Source: Verrucomicrobium sp. BvORR106 (lineage in GTDB: Bacteria; Verrucomicrobiota; Verrucomicrobiia; Verrucomicrobiales; Verrucomicrobiaceae). From it: 64,000 bases of DNA. Under the pieces are notes generated by a model. That model was given only the letters and a program-made list of their open reading frames with translations, ran no database searches and was not told where the DNA came from. The first letter of the stretch is position 1. Each line of letters starts with the position of its first letter. Location of the stretch: positions 1 through 64,000 of the forward strand of contig NZ_BATR01000102.1 of NCBI RefSeq assembly GCF_000739655.1, in the 5' to 3' direction. The position numbers and the translations under genes were made by a program. Below are positions 15,612 to 24,903 of the stretch, piece by piece.

Positions 15612-18098
15612 ATGCGTTTTGGTCTCGTCACGTGTCTCTTTGCCATCCTCGCGTCTGCGCCCCTTGCTGCGCAGGATCGGTCTCCGGAGAAGGCGAAGGA
15701 GGAGGCAAGGCAGGCGGATCTGAGCGACGTGGCTGACATCGCATGCTGGCAGGAGGATCTCGCAACCATTCAGAGGCTGATTGCAGAAGGGTGGGACGTC
15801 AACGGTGGAGGCTCAGAGTCAAGGTCCAAACCCTTTTACGTGGCAATCAAAAGCGGAGCCCACGACATCGTTGCTGCGATGGTCGCCGCCGGAGCCCGGT
15901 TGAATGAGCCGGATGCCAATGGCAATACAGCACTGTCGATGGCGGTCGGGAATTCTCACCGCAATCCCTCAGAAGAGTCGTCGTTGAGGATGCTCAACTA
16001 TTTGCTGGAGAATGGAGCTGATGTTCACGCTGGTGGAGAGGCGGCGGTGACCGCGGCAGCGGGAAATAACTTGAACCTGGTGAAACGTCTCGTGGCAGCT
16101 GGTGCCAGGCCCACTCCTGAATCCCTGGCTGCTGCCGTAAGCGACAACAAGGAGGATGTGGTGGACTACCTGCTTCAGCAAAAAGTGGATCCGAAGTCGA
16201 AGCTCAAGAACAACAAGACCCTCTTTCACTCTCTTCCTGAAAAGGCGCTCTTCGAAAGGCTTCTGGCTCTGGGTCTCGATCCTAACGCCGCTGACGACTC
16301 CGGGCGGCGGCCCGTTCACGTTGCCGCTTCGCGAGGAACCCGAAAACTCCCAGTGATGAAGCTGCTGGTGGAGCATGGTGCAGACATCAATGCGGCAGAC
16401 GGGGAGGGGATCACGCCCGTGATGCTCAGCCTTCCCAACAGGTGGATGAGGGAGACCGAGATGATGCACTATTTGGTGGAGCTTGGGGCACGATTGGATC
16501 TGCGCGACAAGCAGGGGCGCACCGTTCTGGACCATGCTTGGGCAAAAGGAAGATGGGAGGACGTCCTGTACTTCAAGCGCCATGGAGCAGGCTTTCCCGA
16601 TCCACGCGAGCGGTTGGACTTTTTCGTCCGGCGGGCTGCCAGTTCAGCGGTGGAATCGTCAACGTCGCGGGAGATCGTGGGGTGGCTGTCCACCAGCGTG
16701 GACCCGATTGCGGATTTCAAGCCTGACGGTCGACCTCTCACCGTCTGGTTTGTCATCATGGGCCATTCTGAACTGTTGGAGTTGTCCATCAAACAAGGTG
16801 TGTCCGTGGACGCCACCGATGGCGAAGGGCGCACGGCGCTCATGTGGGCGGAGATGACCGGCTCCGCTCAGGCCAAGGATCAGCTGTTGGCAAGAGGGGC
16901 CAGGCGGGACATCAAAGATGCCAGCGGGAAAACGGCGGGGGATTGGGCAGACTGGCGTGCGCATTTGGAGAAACATCCCCAATCTGCGGTGTCTGATGGG
17001 GCTCTCGTCTCACAGGTGCCGGACCTCCGCTCCGGTGAGGAGCAGGAGCGTGATGGTTTTTTTGCCGCCATCTATCGCAACCAACCGGAGGAGTTGCGAC
17101 GTCAGTTGTCAAGCAAGCCCGGATTGATGAAACTCGGGCAGGGCGGTCTACCTCCACTGAATCTGGCTGCTGCATTGGGTCGATTGGAGATCATGGATGA
17201 ACTGGTGCGCAGGGGGGCAATGCTGAACGGCAAATCGCCCGATGGAGAGACGCCGATGATCCTGGCGGTTCGGGGCGGACAGATGGCAGCAGTTTCGTGG
17301 TTGCTGAAGAAAGCACCGGGCGTTGTTTTTGGGGAAATGCTGCCTGAGGCTGGAGCGGAAGCGGTGAGCATGAAGCAAAGCGGGATTCTGCGCTTTCTTT
17401 TTGGGGAAGGGTGGCGTCCTGCGCAAGGCGATGCCAGTCTGTTGGCGCTACAAGTGGCTGTAGATCGCGATGATGCAGCCCTGTTTCGTCTGTTGTTGGA
17501 AGGAGGGGCGGAATTGCGCCCAACTCCATCGAAGAACCTCGGCGATGAAAATGAATTCGCGTCTCTCCTGCGAAGTGTCGGGAAGAGCACGGACACTGCG
17601 GTGTTGAAATCCTTTTTTCAGCACCTTGAGCAGCCGGTTCGGGATCAGTACCAGGCGCATCTTGCAGGGCTTTTTCAAAGCAGAGCCAGCAATGGCGATG
17701 TGGCAGGGGTGAAGTTGTGTCTGGAATTGGGAGGGGTGGATGTGAACGCTCGACTCCAGTCTGGTGCGTACACTCCAGGAACCTGGTTTGCGAAGGAAGA
17801 TAATCGGAACTTCACCACTGCCCTGGGTTTCGCGGCGGCTGCCGGACAGTTTGAAACGGTGCAGTATCTCCTGCAGCAGGGGGCCAAGTTGGAAGGTCTG
17901 GGACCGTACGACATTCCGTTGCTGCACGGTGCGGTCGATTCGAAAAATGAAAAACTCGTCGCCCTTCTGATCGAACGTGGCGTGCCCCTTCAGGAGAAGG
18001 ATCGTCAAGGCAGAACGGCGCTCCAACTTGCGGAGTTCAAGGAGCACCAGGCGATTGCGAACTTGCTGCGGAAAGCAACTGCCCGGCCATCCGACTAG
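15612..18098 (+). CDS. Secreted ankyrin-repeat protein (copy 1)
   Basis: An 828-residue protein with a signal peptide (MRFGLVTCLFAILASAPLAAQD), so it is exported. The rest is built of ankyrin repeats, for example VKRLVAAGARPTPESLAAAV, MKLLVEHGADINAADGEGIT, LLARGARRDIKDASGKTA and VQYLLQQGAKLEGLG, with a break near residue 460-480. No enzymatic domain is seen. The start is supported by conservation of CACTAAAACG-RGGCATGCG upstream of copy 2. Its stop is 6 bp from the stop of a convergent secreted-protein gene. The same pair recurs immediately downstream. The role is probably protein binding; the partner is unknown. Confidence 0.88.
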   Translation: MRFGLVTCLFAILASAPLAAQDRSPEKAKEEARQADLSDVADIACWQEDLATIQRLIAEGWDVNGGGSESRSKPFYVAIKSGAHDIVAAMVAAGARLNEPDANGNTALSMAVGNSHRNPSEESSLRMLNYLLENGADVHAGGEAAVTAAAGNNLNLVKRLVAAGARPTPESLAAAVSDNKEDVVDYLLQQKVDPKSKLKNNKTLFHSLPEKALFERLLALGLDPNAADDSGRRPVHVAASRGTRKLPVMKLLVEHGADINAADGEGITPVMLSLPNRWMRETEMMHYLVELGARLDLRDKQGRTVLDHAWAKGRWEDVLYFKRHGAGFPDPRERLDFFVRRAASSAVESSTSREIVGWLSTSVDPIADFKPDGRPLTVWFVIMGHSELLELSIKQGVSVDATDGEGRTALMWAEMTGSAQAKDQLLARGARRDIKDASGKTAGDWADWRAHLEKHPQSAVSDGALVSQVPDLRSGEEQERDGFFAAIYRNQPEELRRQLSSKPGLMKLGQGGLPPLNLAAALGRLEIMDELVRRGAMLNGKSPDGETPMILAVRGGQMAAVSWLLKKAPGVVFGEMLPEAGAEAVSMKQSGILRFLFGEGWRPAQGDASLLALQVAVDRDDAALFRLLLEGGAELRPTPSKNLGDENEFASLLRSVGKSTDTAVLKSFFQHLEQPVRDQYQAHLAGLFQSRASNGDVAGVKLCLELGGVDVNARLQSGAYTPGTWFAKEDNRNFTTALGFAAAAGQFETVQYLLQQGAKLEGLGPYDIPLLHGAVDSKNEKLVALLIERGVPLQEKDRQGRTALQLAEFKEHQAIANLLRKATARPSD

Positions 18099-18104
18099 GG
18101 GGCA

Positions 18105-18992
18105 TCACTGCCCAGTCGCTTTGACGAAAGCGGTGCAGATTTTTGCCTCTCCCGGATAACTGCCGTCCTTAGAGGCGTGCCAGGCTGCGCACAACCATCC
18201 CCCGGTTGTTTTCAGTTCCACGGAGGTGTTCCAATTGCTCATCTCGGGGGATACCGTGTGTTTGAGTTCCTTGCTGGTAGGATTGAAGCTGCTGATTACC
18301 GTCTGCCACGCTTTGAGCGGATCCTTGCGATCTTCGCTGGATTCTGCTTCACGCACCCATGCCACCCACCACTTTCCTCCCGCCCATACAGGTGAGGATG
18401 CCGGTACGAAGCTCTCGATGGTCGCTGGCTCTCCAAGACGCACACTGCTGCCACTGCGGCCACTTTCGACATCTACATGGGAGAGGTGAAGTTGCTGAAT
18501 GCGGTAATCAGGAAATCCCGGGAGGTTCGACCAGTTCGTCCATATAAACCCAACCGTAGATCCGGTGAAATTTGTCCTTTCAACATGGGGATCTTGCTGA
18601 GGATCCAAGGGGAGGGGAAGCTCGACACTCGGCCCATTTGGATCGCTGCGCGTGAGGACAAAACGGGAGACCGTCCCTGCGGGCGAGATGCTGATTACCC
18701 TGTCCTCCTGGTCTCTGCGGTCGGGATTCGATAAATAGACCTCATCTGGCCACTTCTCCAGCCGGTGTCTGGGAACGAGAATTTTGCCATCTGGGGAGTA
18801 GATGATGCGTGAATAGACAGGCTCATCCCGAGCCCCTTGATTTGGCTGCCGTGTGCGGAAGGTCATGATGAATTTTTCATCTGCGACATCAATCATCGGG
18901 GCGGTGTCCCCCGCAGGATCGGAGTGAGCACAAACTTGCCCGTGCATCAATACACACCATCCCAGCGCTAGGAGAGTCCTTGGCAGTGCCAT
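18105..18992 (-). CDS. Unrecognised secreted protein paired with ankyrin protein (copy 1)
   Basis: A 295-residue protein starting MALPRTLLALGWCVLMHG, a signal peptide cleaved near VCAHS. No family is recognised. Trp-rich strands recur (GFIWTNWSNL, VWAGGKWWVAWVREAE, GGWLCAAWHASKDG) as does IIYSPDGKILVPRHR, which suggests a beta-propeller or beta-sandwich with bacterial-neuraminidase-like repeats; this is only by eye. A paralogue lies at 21686-22576 with the same motifs in order. ATG 18992 is chosen because both paralogues share MALP(R/K). It is convergent with the ankyrin gene. Confidence 0.75.
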   Translation of the reverse strand: MALPRTLLALGWCVLMHGQVCAHSDPAGDTAPMIDVADEKFIMTFRTRQPNQGARDEPVYSRIIYSPDGKILVPRHRLEKWPDEVYLSNPDRRDQEDRVISISPAGTVSRFVLTRSDPNGPSVELPLPLDPQQDPHVERTNFTGSTVGFIWTNWSNLPGFPDYRIQQLHLSHVDVESGRSGSSVRLGEPATIESFVPASSPVWAGGKWWVAWVREAESSEDRKDPLKAWQTVISSFNPTSKELKHTVSPEMSNWNTSVELKTTGGWLCAAWHASKDGSYPGEAKICTAFVKATGQ

Positions 18993-19168
18993 CGCGCCAA
19001 AATAGCGGTCCATAGGGTGGCAGGGCAAGTCTTCTCGCCATTTGTTATTTTGTCTGCCTCCGTTTCACCGAGCCTCGGAGCCCTCTTTCGCGCTCGGGCG
19101 ACAACGGGACTGCTCTGTCAGGTGCAATAGGGCTTGTCGAGCGGTGGAGCTTTCCACTAAAACGGGGC

Positions 19169-21682
19169 ATGCGATGGTCCTGTTTGCTCGGTGCTTTCCT
19201 GCTGCTTGGTCCCGCCTGGGCGCAAAGCGGTCCGGCGGCTGCGGCGATTGACGTGGAGCATGAGCAGGTCCAGATGAGGGCCTTGTATGCCGCCTGTGAC
19301 GGCGGCGATCTGGCCAAGGTGCAAGCACTGGTCAAGCAGGGCATCAACGTGAATGGCTACTCCGAGGAGTATCGAGGCAAGCCGTTCTTCGCGGCACTGG
19401 CGCGGGGGTACTCCGATGTGGTGCGCCTGCTGATACTCGCCGGGGCGCGAGTAAATGAAGCGGATCCCGATGGCAAGACGCCCTTGTATCAGGCCACCCG
19501 GCGGGGAGCCAGTCCAGAGTCGGCAGAGCGCATGGTGGAAATCTTGTTGGCGAATGGTGCCGATGTGAGCGCCGCAGGCGGCATGGCCTTGGAGGGCGCG
19601 GCCAGTCAGTCAGTGAACTTGGTGAAACAACTCCTGGCTGCAGGGGCAAAACCGACCATGGGTGCTCTGGCCGTTTCCGTTTCGGAAACGGAGATGGAAG
19701 TGTTCGAGTATTTGATCAAGGAAGGGGGGCTGGATCCGAATGCGCGCGTTGCGTCCCATGGGGGGACATTGTTTCATGAAGCCACCAGGGTTCCCATGGC
19801 TGCACGTCTCCTCAATCTCGGTCTGGATGTCAATGCGCAACGTGACGACGGCCGTACGCCGTTGCTCCTAGCCTCTGAGAAGGGCGATATCGAACTGGCC
19901 GTCTGGCTCCTGGAACAAAAGGCGAATGTTAATCTGGCGGACAAGGAGGGGAGAACGCCTTTGATGGCATCGGTCGGAAGCGGCTCCTACGATGAGCCTC
20001 TGCTGCCCATTTTGTTGAAGGCTGGAGGAGATCCCCAGATCCAAGACCTCAAAGGCAGGACTGTCCTCGACTATGCCTGGGAAGAGGGGGCCTGGGGTAA
20101 TGTCGTGACTTTGCTGGATGCTAAGGCGGAGTTCAAAAACATTGGGGAGACCCTTTGCGCCTTGTTTGCCAGAGCACAATCGTCTGCAGTCTCAGAAGAT
20201 GCCGTGGAGCAGATCGTCGACCGATTGCTGCCTCGGACAGGGACGTTGAACGATCTTCGGGTGGAAGGGCGACCGCTGCTGGCTTGCTCAGTGTTGCTTG
20301 GTCAGCCTCGACTGACGGAGCGATTGCTCAATGCAGGGGCGAAGGTGAATGCGCCGGACTCAACTGGGCGTACCGCGCTGATTTGGTCCGCCATGTGCGG
20401 TAACTCATCAGCCAAGCAACTCCTTGTGAAAGCGGGGGCCAACTCGCATATCAAGGATGCTTCCGGACGGGATGCTGCGGCCTGGGAACGAGAGATGCGG
20501 CAGAGTGCCAAGGGGGAGTCTGGTGGTCGTGACGACGGGAGTTCCTTGAACCCGATTGAGCGTGGGACAACGACTGGGCAGGTGCCAAAGGCGACGCATG
20601 AGGTGTTCTTCAAGTCTGTGATGATCAACGATGCGGCAACCGTGCGGCGTCTGCTCACCGCAGACAAGAATCTGCTAACGGATGAGCAGGGTGGCTTGAG
20701 ACCACTGCATCTGGCCGCCGCGCTGGGGCACATCGAGACGGCGGAAGTCCTCCTGCGCGGTGGGACATTCTTGAATGAAAAGACGTCGGTCGGAGAAACA
20801 CCTTTGGAGCTCGCCGTCCGCGGGGGACGCAGTGAGATGGTGACCTGGCTGCTGGACAAAGCGCCGCCCGTGCTGGCGGTGGACATGCTCCCTGCGGCTG
20901 GCAGAGCTGCCTTGGACTCCTACCAATCGGGTATCTTGACTAAAATGATGCTAAGAGGCTGGACTCCTGAACGATCCCTAGGGGGGCTCAGGCTCGCGCT
21001 CTTCAACGAGGACGTGGAACTCCTCCGTGAATTGCTGGCTGCAGGGAAGGACGCGAAGTCCGAAAAACCTACGGAGCAATGGGGCACGCTTCCGCTGTTG
21101 GATGTGATTGAAAGCCTCGGTTACGTCAAGAACCCGGAGTTGGCCCGGATGCTGATTCGTCATTGGGGGCTGCCTTTGCCTGCTCCAGCGGATATGGCGT
21201 TGGTTGCGGCGATGCAGCAATCCGCGTTGCTTGGGAACACGGCTGTGATGGCCACCTTTATCAAAGAGGCGAACCTCGACATCAACCATGCCCTGCAGAA
21301 AGCCACTGAGCCATCTTGGACACCAACGCCTGAAGAAGGGCAGCCTCGTCCGAAGCTTCGGACCGCATTGAGCCTGGCGGTGGCTGAAGGCAGGCTGGAA
21401 ACAGTGAAATGGCTCTTGGATCGAGGCGCCCAGACCGAGGGCGTGGACGACCGTGGGTGGCCTCCGCTCTGTAGTGCAGCTGCGTCTGGGAACGTGGAGA
21501 TGGTCAAGTTGCTGATCGCAAAAGGAGCATCCCTGCAGACAAAGGATGGCAAGGGCAGCTCAGCCCTCGATCTGGCGGTCGAATTCGGTCACGATGATGT
21601 GGTGGCACTGCTTCGAAGCCAAGAGCTGGGAGAAAAGTCCCTGCCCGTCAAAACGCCCCTCCAGAACGCACCAAAAAACTGA
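19169..21682 (+). CDS. Secreted ankyrin-repeat protein (copy 2)
   Basis: An 837-residue paralogue of the ankyrin protein at 15612. Signal peptide MRWSCLLGAFLLLGPAWAQS. Ankyrin units include VKQLLAAGAKPTMGALAVSV, WLLEQKANVNLADKEGRTPL, LLNAGAKVNAPDSTGRTALI, AEVLLRGGTFLNEKTSVGET and VKLLIAKGASLQTKDGKG. The order of repeats and the central break match copy 1 throughout, so this is a whole-gene duplication. The start is supported by shared upstream sequence. Its stop is 3 bp from the stop of the convergent partner. Confidence 0.88.
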   Translation: MRWSCLLGAFLLLGPAWAQSGPAAAAIDVEHEQVQMRALYAACDGGDLAKVQALVKQGINVNGYSEEYRGKPFFAALARGYSDVVRLLILAGARVNEADPDGKTPLYQATRRGASPESAERMVEILLANGADVSAAGGMALEGAASQSVNLVKQLLAAGAKPTMGALAVSVSETEMEVFEYLIKEGGLDPNARVASHGGTLFHEATRVPMAARLLNLGLDVNAQRDDGRTPLLLASEKGDIELAVWLLEQKANVNLADKEGRTPLMASVGSGSYDEPLLPILLKAGGDPQIQDLKGRTVLDYAWEEGAWGNVVTLLDAKAEFKNIGETLCALFARAQSSAVSEDAVEQIVDRLLPRTGTLNDLRVEGRPLLACSVLLGQPRLTERLLNAGAKVNAPDSTGRTALIWSAMCGNSSAKQLLVKAGANSHIKDASGRDAAAWEREMRQSAKGESGGRDDGSSLNPIERGTTTGQVPKATHEVFFKSVMINDAATVRRLLTADKNLLTDEQGGLRPLHLAAALGHIETAEVLLRGGTFLNEKTSVGETPLELAVRGGRSEMVTWLLDKAPPVLAVDMLPAAGRAALDSYQSGILTKMMLRGWTPERSLGGLRLALFNEDVELLRELLAAGKDAKSEKPTEQWGTLPLLDVIESLGYVKNPELARMLIRHWGLPLPAPADMALVAAMQQSALLGNTAVMATFIKEANLDINHALQKATEPSWTPTPEEGQPRPKLRTALSLAVAEGRLETVKWLLDRGAQTEGVDDRGWPPLCSAAASGNVEMVKLLIAKGASLQTKDGKGSSALDLAVEFGHDDVVALLRSQELGEKSLPVKTPLQNAPKN

Positions 21683-21685
21683 CCA

Positions 21686-22576
21686 TCAGGGGGAGGGGAC
21701 GGCTTTGAATGCGGTGATGATTCTCCCAACGCCCGGGTAGTCGCCATCTTGAGATGCGTGCCACGCTGCGCAGAGCCATCCCTTGGTCGTTTTGAGATCC
21801 AGATGGGCGTTCCAATGACTCTGTCCCGGAAGTCTCTCCTCGGTTAGCTTTCCTGAATTGGGATCGTAGCTGCTCAGAACGGTTTGCCACGCCGTCGTGG
21901 GATTTTGCAGTTCGGCGAGGGTGTTGGCAGCCTTTACCCAGACTACCCACCAGCGTCCACCGGCCCAGACAGGTGGCGAGGCTCGCGGAAAGCTGTAGAC
22001 GAGCGCGGGTTCACCGAGCCGGATTCGACTCCCCGGTTGAGCGCCATCCCGGGCTACATGGGTCAAGTAGAGTGAGGTGGGGGTATCTCCATCGGTTCGG
22101 TCTCCGGTGGAGTCAGTCCAGGTGAACCCGACCCATTTGTCGGTGAAAGTGCAGGCGCTGATCTCGGCATGCTTTTCGGGAGAAACTGGCAGCGGCGTTT
22201 CATGGAGAGGGGTGCCTTCAATTCGAATGCTGGTAAGGACGAAGCGTTGTCCTTCGGCTGTAGGTTTCGTCTCGACGACAAGCCCTGCGACGTTGCTACG
22301 GTGTTCGGCCCACGGGCGTTCGGGTACCTCTTGAGCACGATGTCTGGGAACGACGACCTTTCCGTCGGGCGAATAGATGATCCGGAAAAAGGGATTCTTT
22401 TGGGAGCGAAGTTGCCCGACAGGGGTTTCTTCGATGGCGCGAAATGCCACTGCGAATTTCCCATCGATCACCTCGATGCTGGGGTGGGTCTCCCCGCTGG
22501 GATCTTGATGCCCTTGCGCAATTCCCACGGCCAGCCCAAGCCACGCCAGTTGAAGGACCATTTTGGGGAGTGCCAT
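21686..22576 (-). CDS. Unrecognised secreted protein paired with ankyrin protein (copy 2)
   Basis: A 296-residue paralogue of the protein at 18105. Signal peptide MALPKMVLQLAWLGLAVGIAQG. Shared motifs: FRIIYSPDGKVVVPRHRA, WVGFTWTDSTGD, VWAGGRWWVVWVKAAN, TAWQTVLSSYDPNSGKL and KGWLCAAWHASQDGDYPG. The 90 bp upstream of the two paralogues are also conserved (GGCAAGTCTTCTCGCCAT and ATTTTGTC), so promoter and gene were duplicated together. The function is unknown. Confidence 0.75.
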   Translation of the reverse strand: MALPKMVLQLAWLGLAVGIAQGHQDPSGETHPSIEVIDGKFAVAFRAIEETPVGQLRSQKNPFFRIIYSPDGKVVVPRHRAQEVPERPWAEHRSNVAGLVVETKPTAEGQRFVLTSIRIEGTPLHETPLPVSPEKHAEISACTFTDKWVGFTWTDSTGDRTDGDTPTSLYLTHVARDGAQPGSRIRLGEPALVYSFPRASPPVWAGGRWWVVWVKAANTLAELQNPTTAWQTVLSSYDPNSGKLTEERLPGQSHWNAHLDLKTTKGWLCAAWHASQDGDYPGVGRIITAFKAVPSP

Positions 22577-22725
22577 CGCGCTAAAATACCCAGACCATTG
22601 GCCGAGAGGCAAGTCTTCTCGCCATCGGTCATTTTGTCGCACCCCCGTTTCACCGTTTCCGCCTTGCGCGGACGGGTTTGACCGCTAGTGTGGGCGGGAC
22701 AGTCCGACAGATTGACCTGCCAAGC

Positions 22726-22941
22726 ATGAAGACCACGTTCGTTGCCGCCACTCTCGCTCTCGCCGCCCTTTTCACGACCTCCTGTGAACAGCACAAGTGG
22801 TCCGAGACCAGCAAGCTTTTCAAGGCTCATGGCGGGGAAGAAGGTGCGCATGGCGCCCACGGCGATGCCAAAGGTCACGGTGATGACCACGGCAAGGCTG
22901 ACTCCCATGGCGAGAAGAAGGAAGGCGAAGCCAAGCACTAA
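22726..22941 (+). CDS. Small His-rich lipoprotein
   Basis: A 71-residue protein with a lipoprotein signal (MKTTFVAATLALAALFTTSC) and a mature part dominated by His, Gly, Asp, Glu and Lys (AHGAHGDAKGHGDDHGKADS). The composition suggests metal binding or a low-complexity surface tether. No family is recognised. ATG 22726 is chosen because the signal peptide starts there. It is divergent from copy 2 of the secreted protein. Confidence 0.65.
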   Translation: MKTTFVAATLALAALFTTSCEQHKWSETSKLFKAHGGEEGAHGAHGDAKGHGDDHGKADSHGEKKEGEAKH

Positions 22942-23065
22942 GCTGGGCTGGTCTCCTCTTCATTCCATTCTAGATTTTCGTAAGAGTGGGGGCTGAAAAT
23001 TAGCCCCCACGGCCCGGGAGCGGGTGATATATTGTTAAAGCGGTGACTCAACCGTCCCTCCACCT

Positions 23066-23572
23066 ATGCGTGCTCCCCTCGGCCCTCTCGCCCTGCTGAC
23101 ATTGCTCGGGCTCTTTTTGCTCCCGTTTGTGGAATTCTCCTGCAAGGGACAGAAGGTGATGACCGCCACCGGCTACGAGGTGGCCTTTGGCAAGAACATG
23201 ACGGCGGATCTGCCGATCAGCGACTGGCTCAAAGGGGAGCGAGAGCCCGGAGAACTGGGGAAATCCCGTTCCCGCGATGGCTTTGACCTCACGATCAGCC
23301 AGAAAGAGCGCACCCAGGGACGTCCACTCGTGGCGGCGGCGCTGATTGTGGCCGTGGTGGGTGGGTTGGTGGGGTTCCTCTGGCCCAGCTTGGGTGGTTT
23401 TGCGGGCATGGCCGCGTGTGCGCTGCTTTTGGTATCCCAGAGTGATATGAACAAGGAGATCCAGGAGCAGCAGATCCCTCTTTTGGTGGTGAACTTCCTT
23501 CCTGGATTCTGGGCCTCTTTCTGTGCGGCAGCGGTCGGCGCGGTACTGTGCTTCCTGGGCGGCAAAAAGTAG
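23066..23572 (+). CDS. Small membrane protein of unknown function
   Basis: A 168-residue protein with an N-terminal hydrophobic segment (GPLALLTLLGLFLLPFVEF), a polar loop of about 60 residues (KNMTADLPISDWLKGER), then hydrophobic segments (LVAAALIVAVVGGLVGFLW, GFAGMAACALLLV, FWASFCAAAVGAVLCFL). It is probably an inner-membrane protein with four segments. No family is recognised. It ends 12 bp before the convergent regulator gene. Confidence 0.65.
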   Translation: MRAPLGPLALLTLLGLFLLPFVEFSCKGQKVMTATGYEVAFGKNMTADLPISDWLKGEREPGELGKSRSRDGFDLTISQKERTQGRPLVAAALIVAVVGGLVGFLWPSLGGFAGMAACALLLVSQSDMNKEIQEQQIPLLVVNFLPGFWASFCAAAVGAVLCFLGGKK

Positions 23573-23584
23573 GGCAACCGCCTC

Positions 23585-24709
23585 TCAGCGGCTCCGGTTC
23601 GTGTAGGCCCCGCAGGATTCTCTCACCACCAAGTGGGGAGAGAGCAGCACCATCCGCGGTGGCAGAGTGGGAGAGGTCATGCGCTCCAGCAGCGTGTTGA
23701 ACGCCATGTGCGCGATGTCCCGGCAGGGCTGGTGCATGGTGGTGAGAGGGACGGAGAGCAGGGAGGCCACCTGCACGTCATCAAAGCCCACCACCCGGAT
23801 GTCCTGCGGCACATTGATCTTCAGGTGGGAGAGGGATTGCAGCAGGCGGGCGGCGACGAAGTCCGTCGTGCACATGAGCGCGTCCACCCGTCGTCCTGCC
23901 ACCACCTGCCGGACGAACTTCACATCTCCCGGGTCCCCGGTCTGCACAAAGTCCCGGGGCACTTCCAGACCGTGCGTCATCATGGCGGCCCGGGCTCCCG
24001 CTATGCGCGCATCCGCTGGTGGGGCGGAGAAGGGCATGACCACGTAGCCGAGGTGCTTGGCCCCCAGCTTGATGAGATGCTCCGCGAGGATGTAGCCGCC
24101 GGCAAAATTGTCGAGCCCCACCAGGTCCATTGGGCTGCGCTCGGGAAATGCACCAATATCCCGGTCCACCAGCACGACGGGGATGCCTGCCCCGCGAAGA
24201 CGCTCGATGATGCGGTGATTCGCCGCCTGATTGTACGGGCGGTGCTCGAAGGGGACGAAAAACACGCCCGCCACGCCTTTTTCAATAAACTGCTCACAGA
24301 GGGTCTCCACCTCCTCCACCCGGGTGTCCATTTCCGTCTTGGGGCGGCTGGTGCCTCCCCACCACATGCCGTAGTCGTGCACGCGCGCCAGACCGGATAA
24401 TTCCCCGAAAATACTCTCGAATATTTCGGGTTTTCCGTGGCTGGTGAGGATAAATCCGAGCTGGCGGAAGGAAGTCCGCGTGCCAGCCGCGCCCGGGGGG
24501 CTGACAGATTCCCTGACATACGTCCCGGAACCGGCCCGTCGGTAGATGATGCCCTGGTCCTGCAGGTCGCGCAGCGCCCTGCCCACCGTGGGACGTGAGA
24601 CATTGAACCGCTTAACCAGTTGAGCCTCACTGGGCAGCCGCTCGTTTCCGGCGTGCTTGCCGGCGGCGATTTCGGTCGCGAGTTGGCGGGAGATCTCCTG
24701 ATGTTTCAT
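23585..24709 (-). CDS. GntR-type regulator with LacI-like ligand domain
   Basis: A 374-residue regulator. The N-terminal GntR winged helix is clear: EISRQLATEIAAGKHAGNER, LPSEAQLVKRFNVSRPTVGR, then GIIYRRAGSGTYV. From about residue 85 it has a periplasmic-binding-like sensor of the LacI/GalR type (GVFFVPFEHRP, IPVVLVDRDIG, VGLDNFAGGYILAEHLIKLG, IRVVGFDDVQVASLLSVPLT). This is the AraR-like architecture used for sugar-responsive repression. It is divergent from the polyol/sugar uptake operon at 24904 and is its likely regulator. ATG 24709 is preferred over 24736 since the winged helix starts there. Confidence 0.9.
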   Translation of the reverse strand: MKHQEISRQLATEIAAGKHAGNERLPSEAQLVKRFNVSRPTVGRALRDLQDQGIIYRRAGSGTYVRESVSPPGAAGTRTSFRQLGFILTSHGKPEIFESIFGELSGLARVHDYGMWWGGTSRPKTEMDTRVEEVETLCEQFIEKGVAGVFFVPFEHRPYNQAANHRIIERLRGAGIPVVLVDRDIGAFPERSPMDLVGLDNFAGGYILAEHLIKLGAKHLGYVVMPFSAPPADARIAGARAAMMTHGLEVPRDFVQTGDPGDVKFVRQVVAGRRVDALMCTTDFVAARLLQSLSHLKINVPQDIRVVGFDDVQVASLLSVPLTTMHQPCRDIAHMAFNTLLERMTSPTLPPRMVLLSPHLVVRESCGAYTNRSR

Positions 24710-24903
24710 GCGTGTCACATGGGTGAATCCTGTCACTATCAGGTTTTGAATCAGTCAGGTCAAGTTTCTAAAAGATGACATGACAAGGTGTTCACAGAAT
24801 TGGGGTGGATTTTCTTAATATCTCTTCAGCCGCCGGACACGGGCCCACCGGTGCGCTGAAACCCATTCAATAGAAAATCCAAACTTCCTACCACGACTTC
24901 CTC

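Noticed and set aside
24737-24903. Operator of the GntR-type regulator
   Set aside because: TGTCA/TGACA words recur (near 24713, 24735, 24776), but no convincing palindrome with defined spacing could be drawn.
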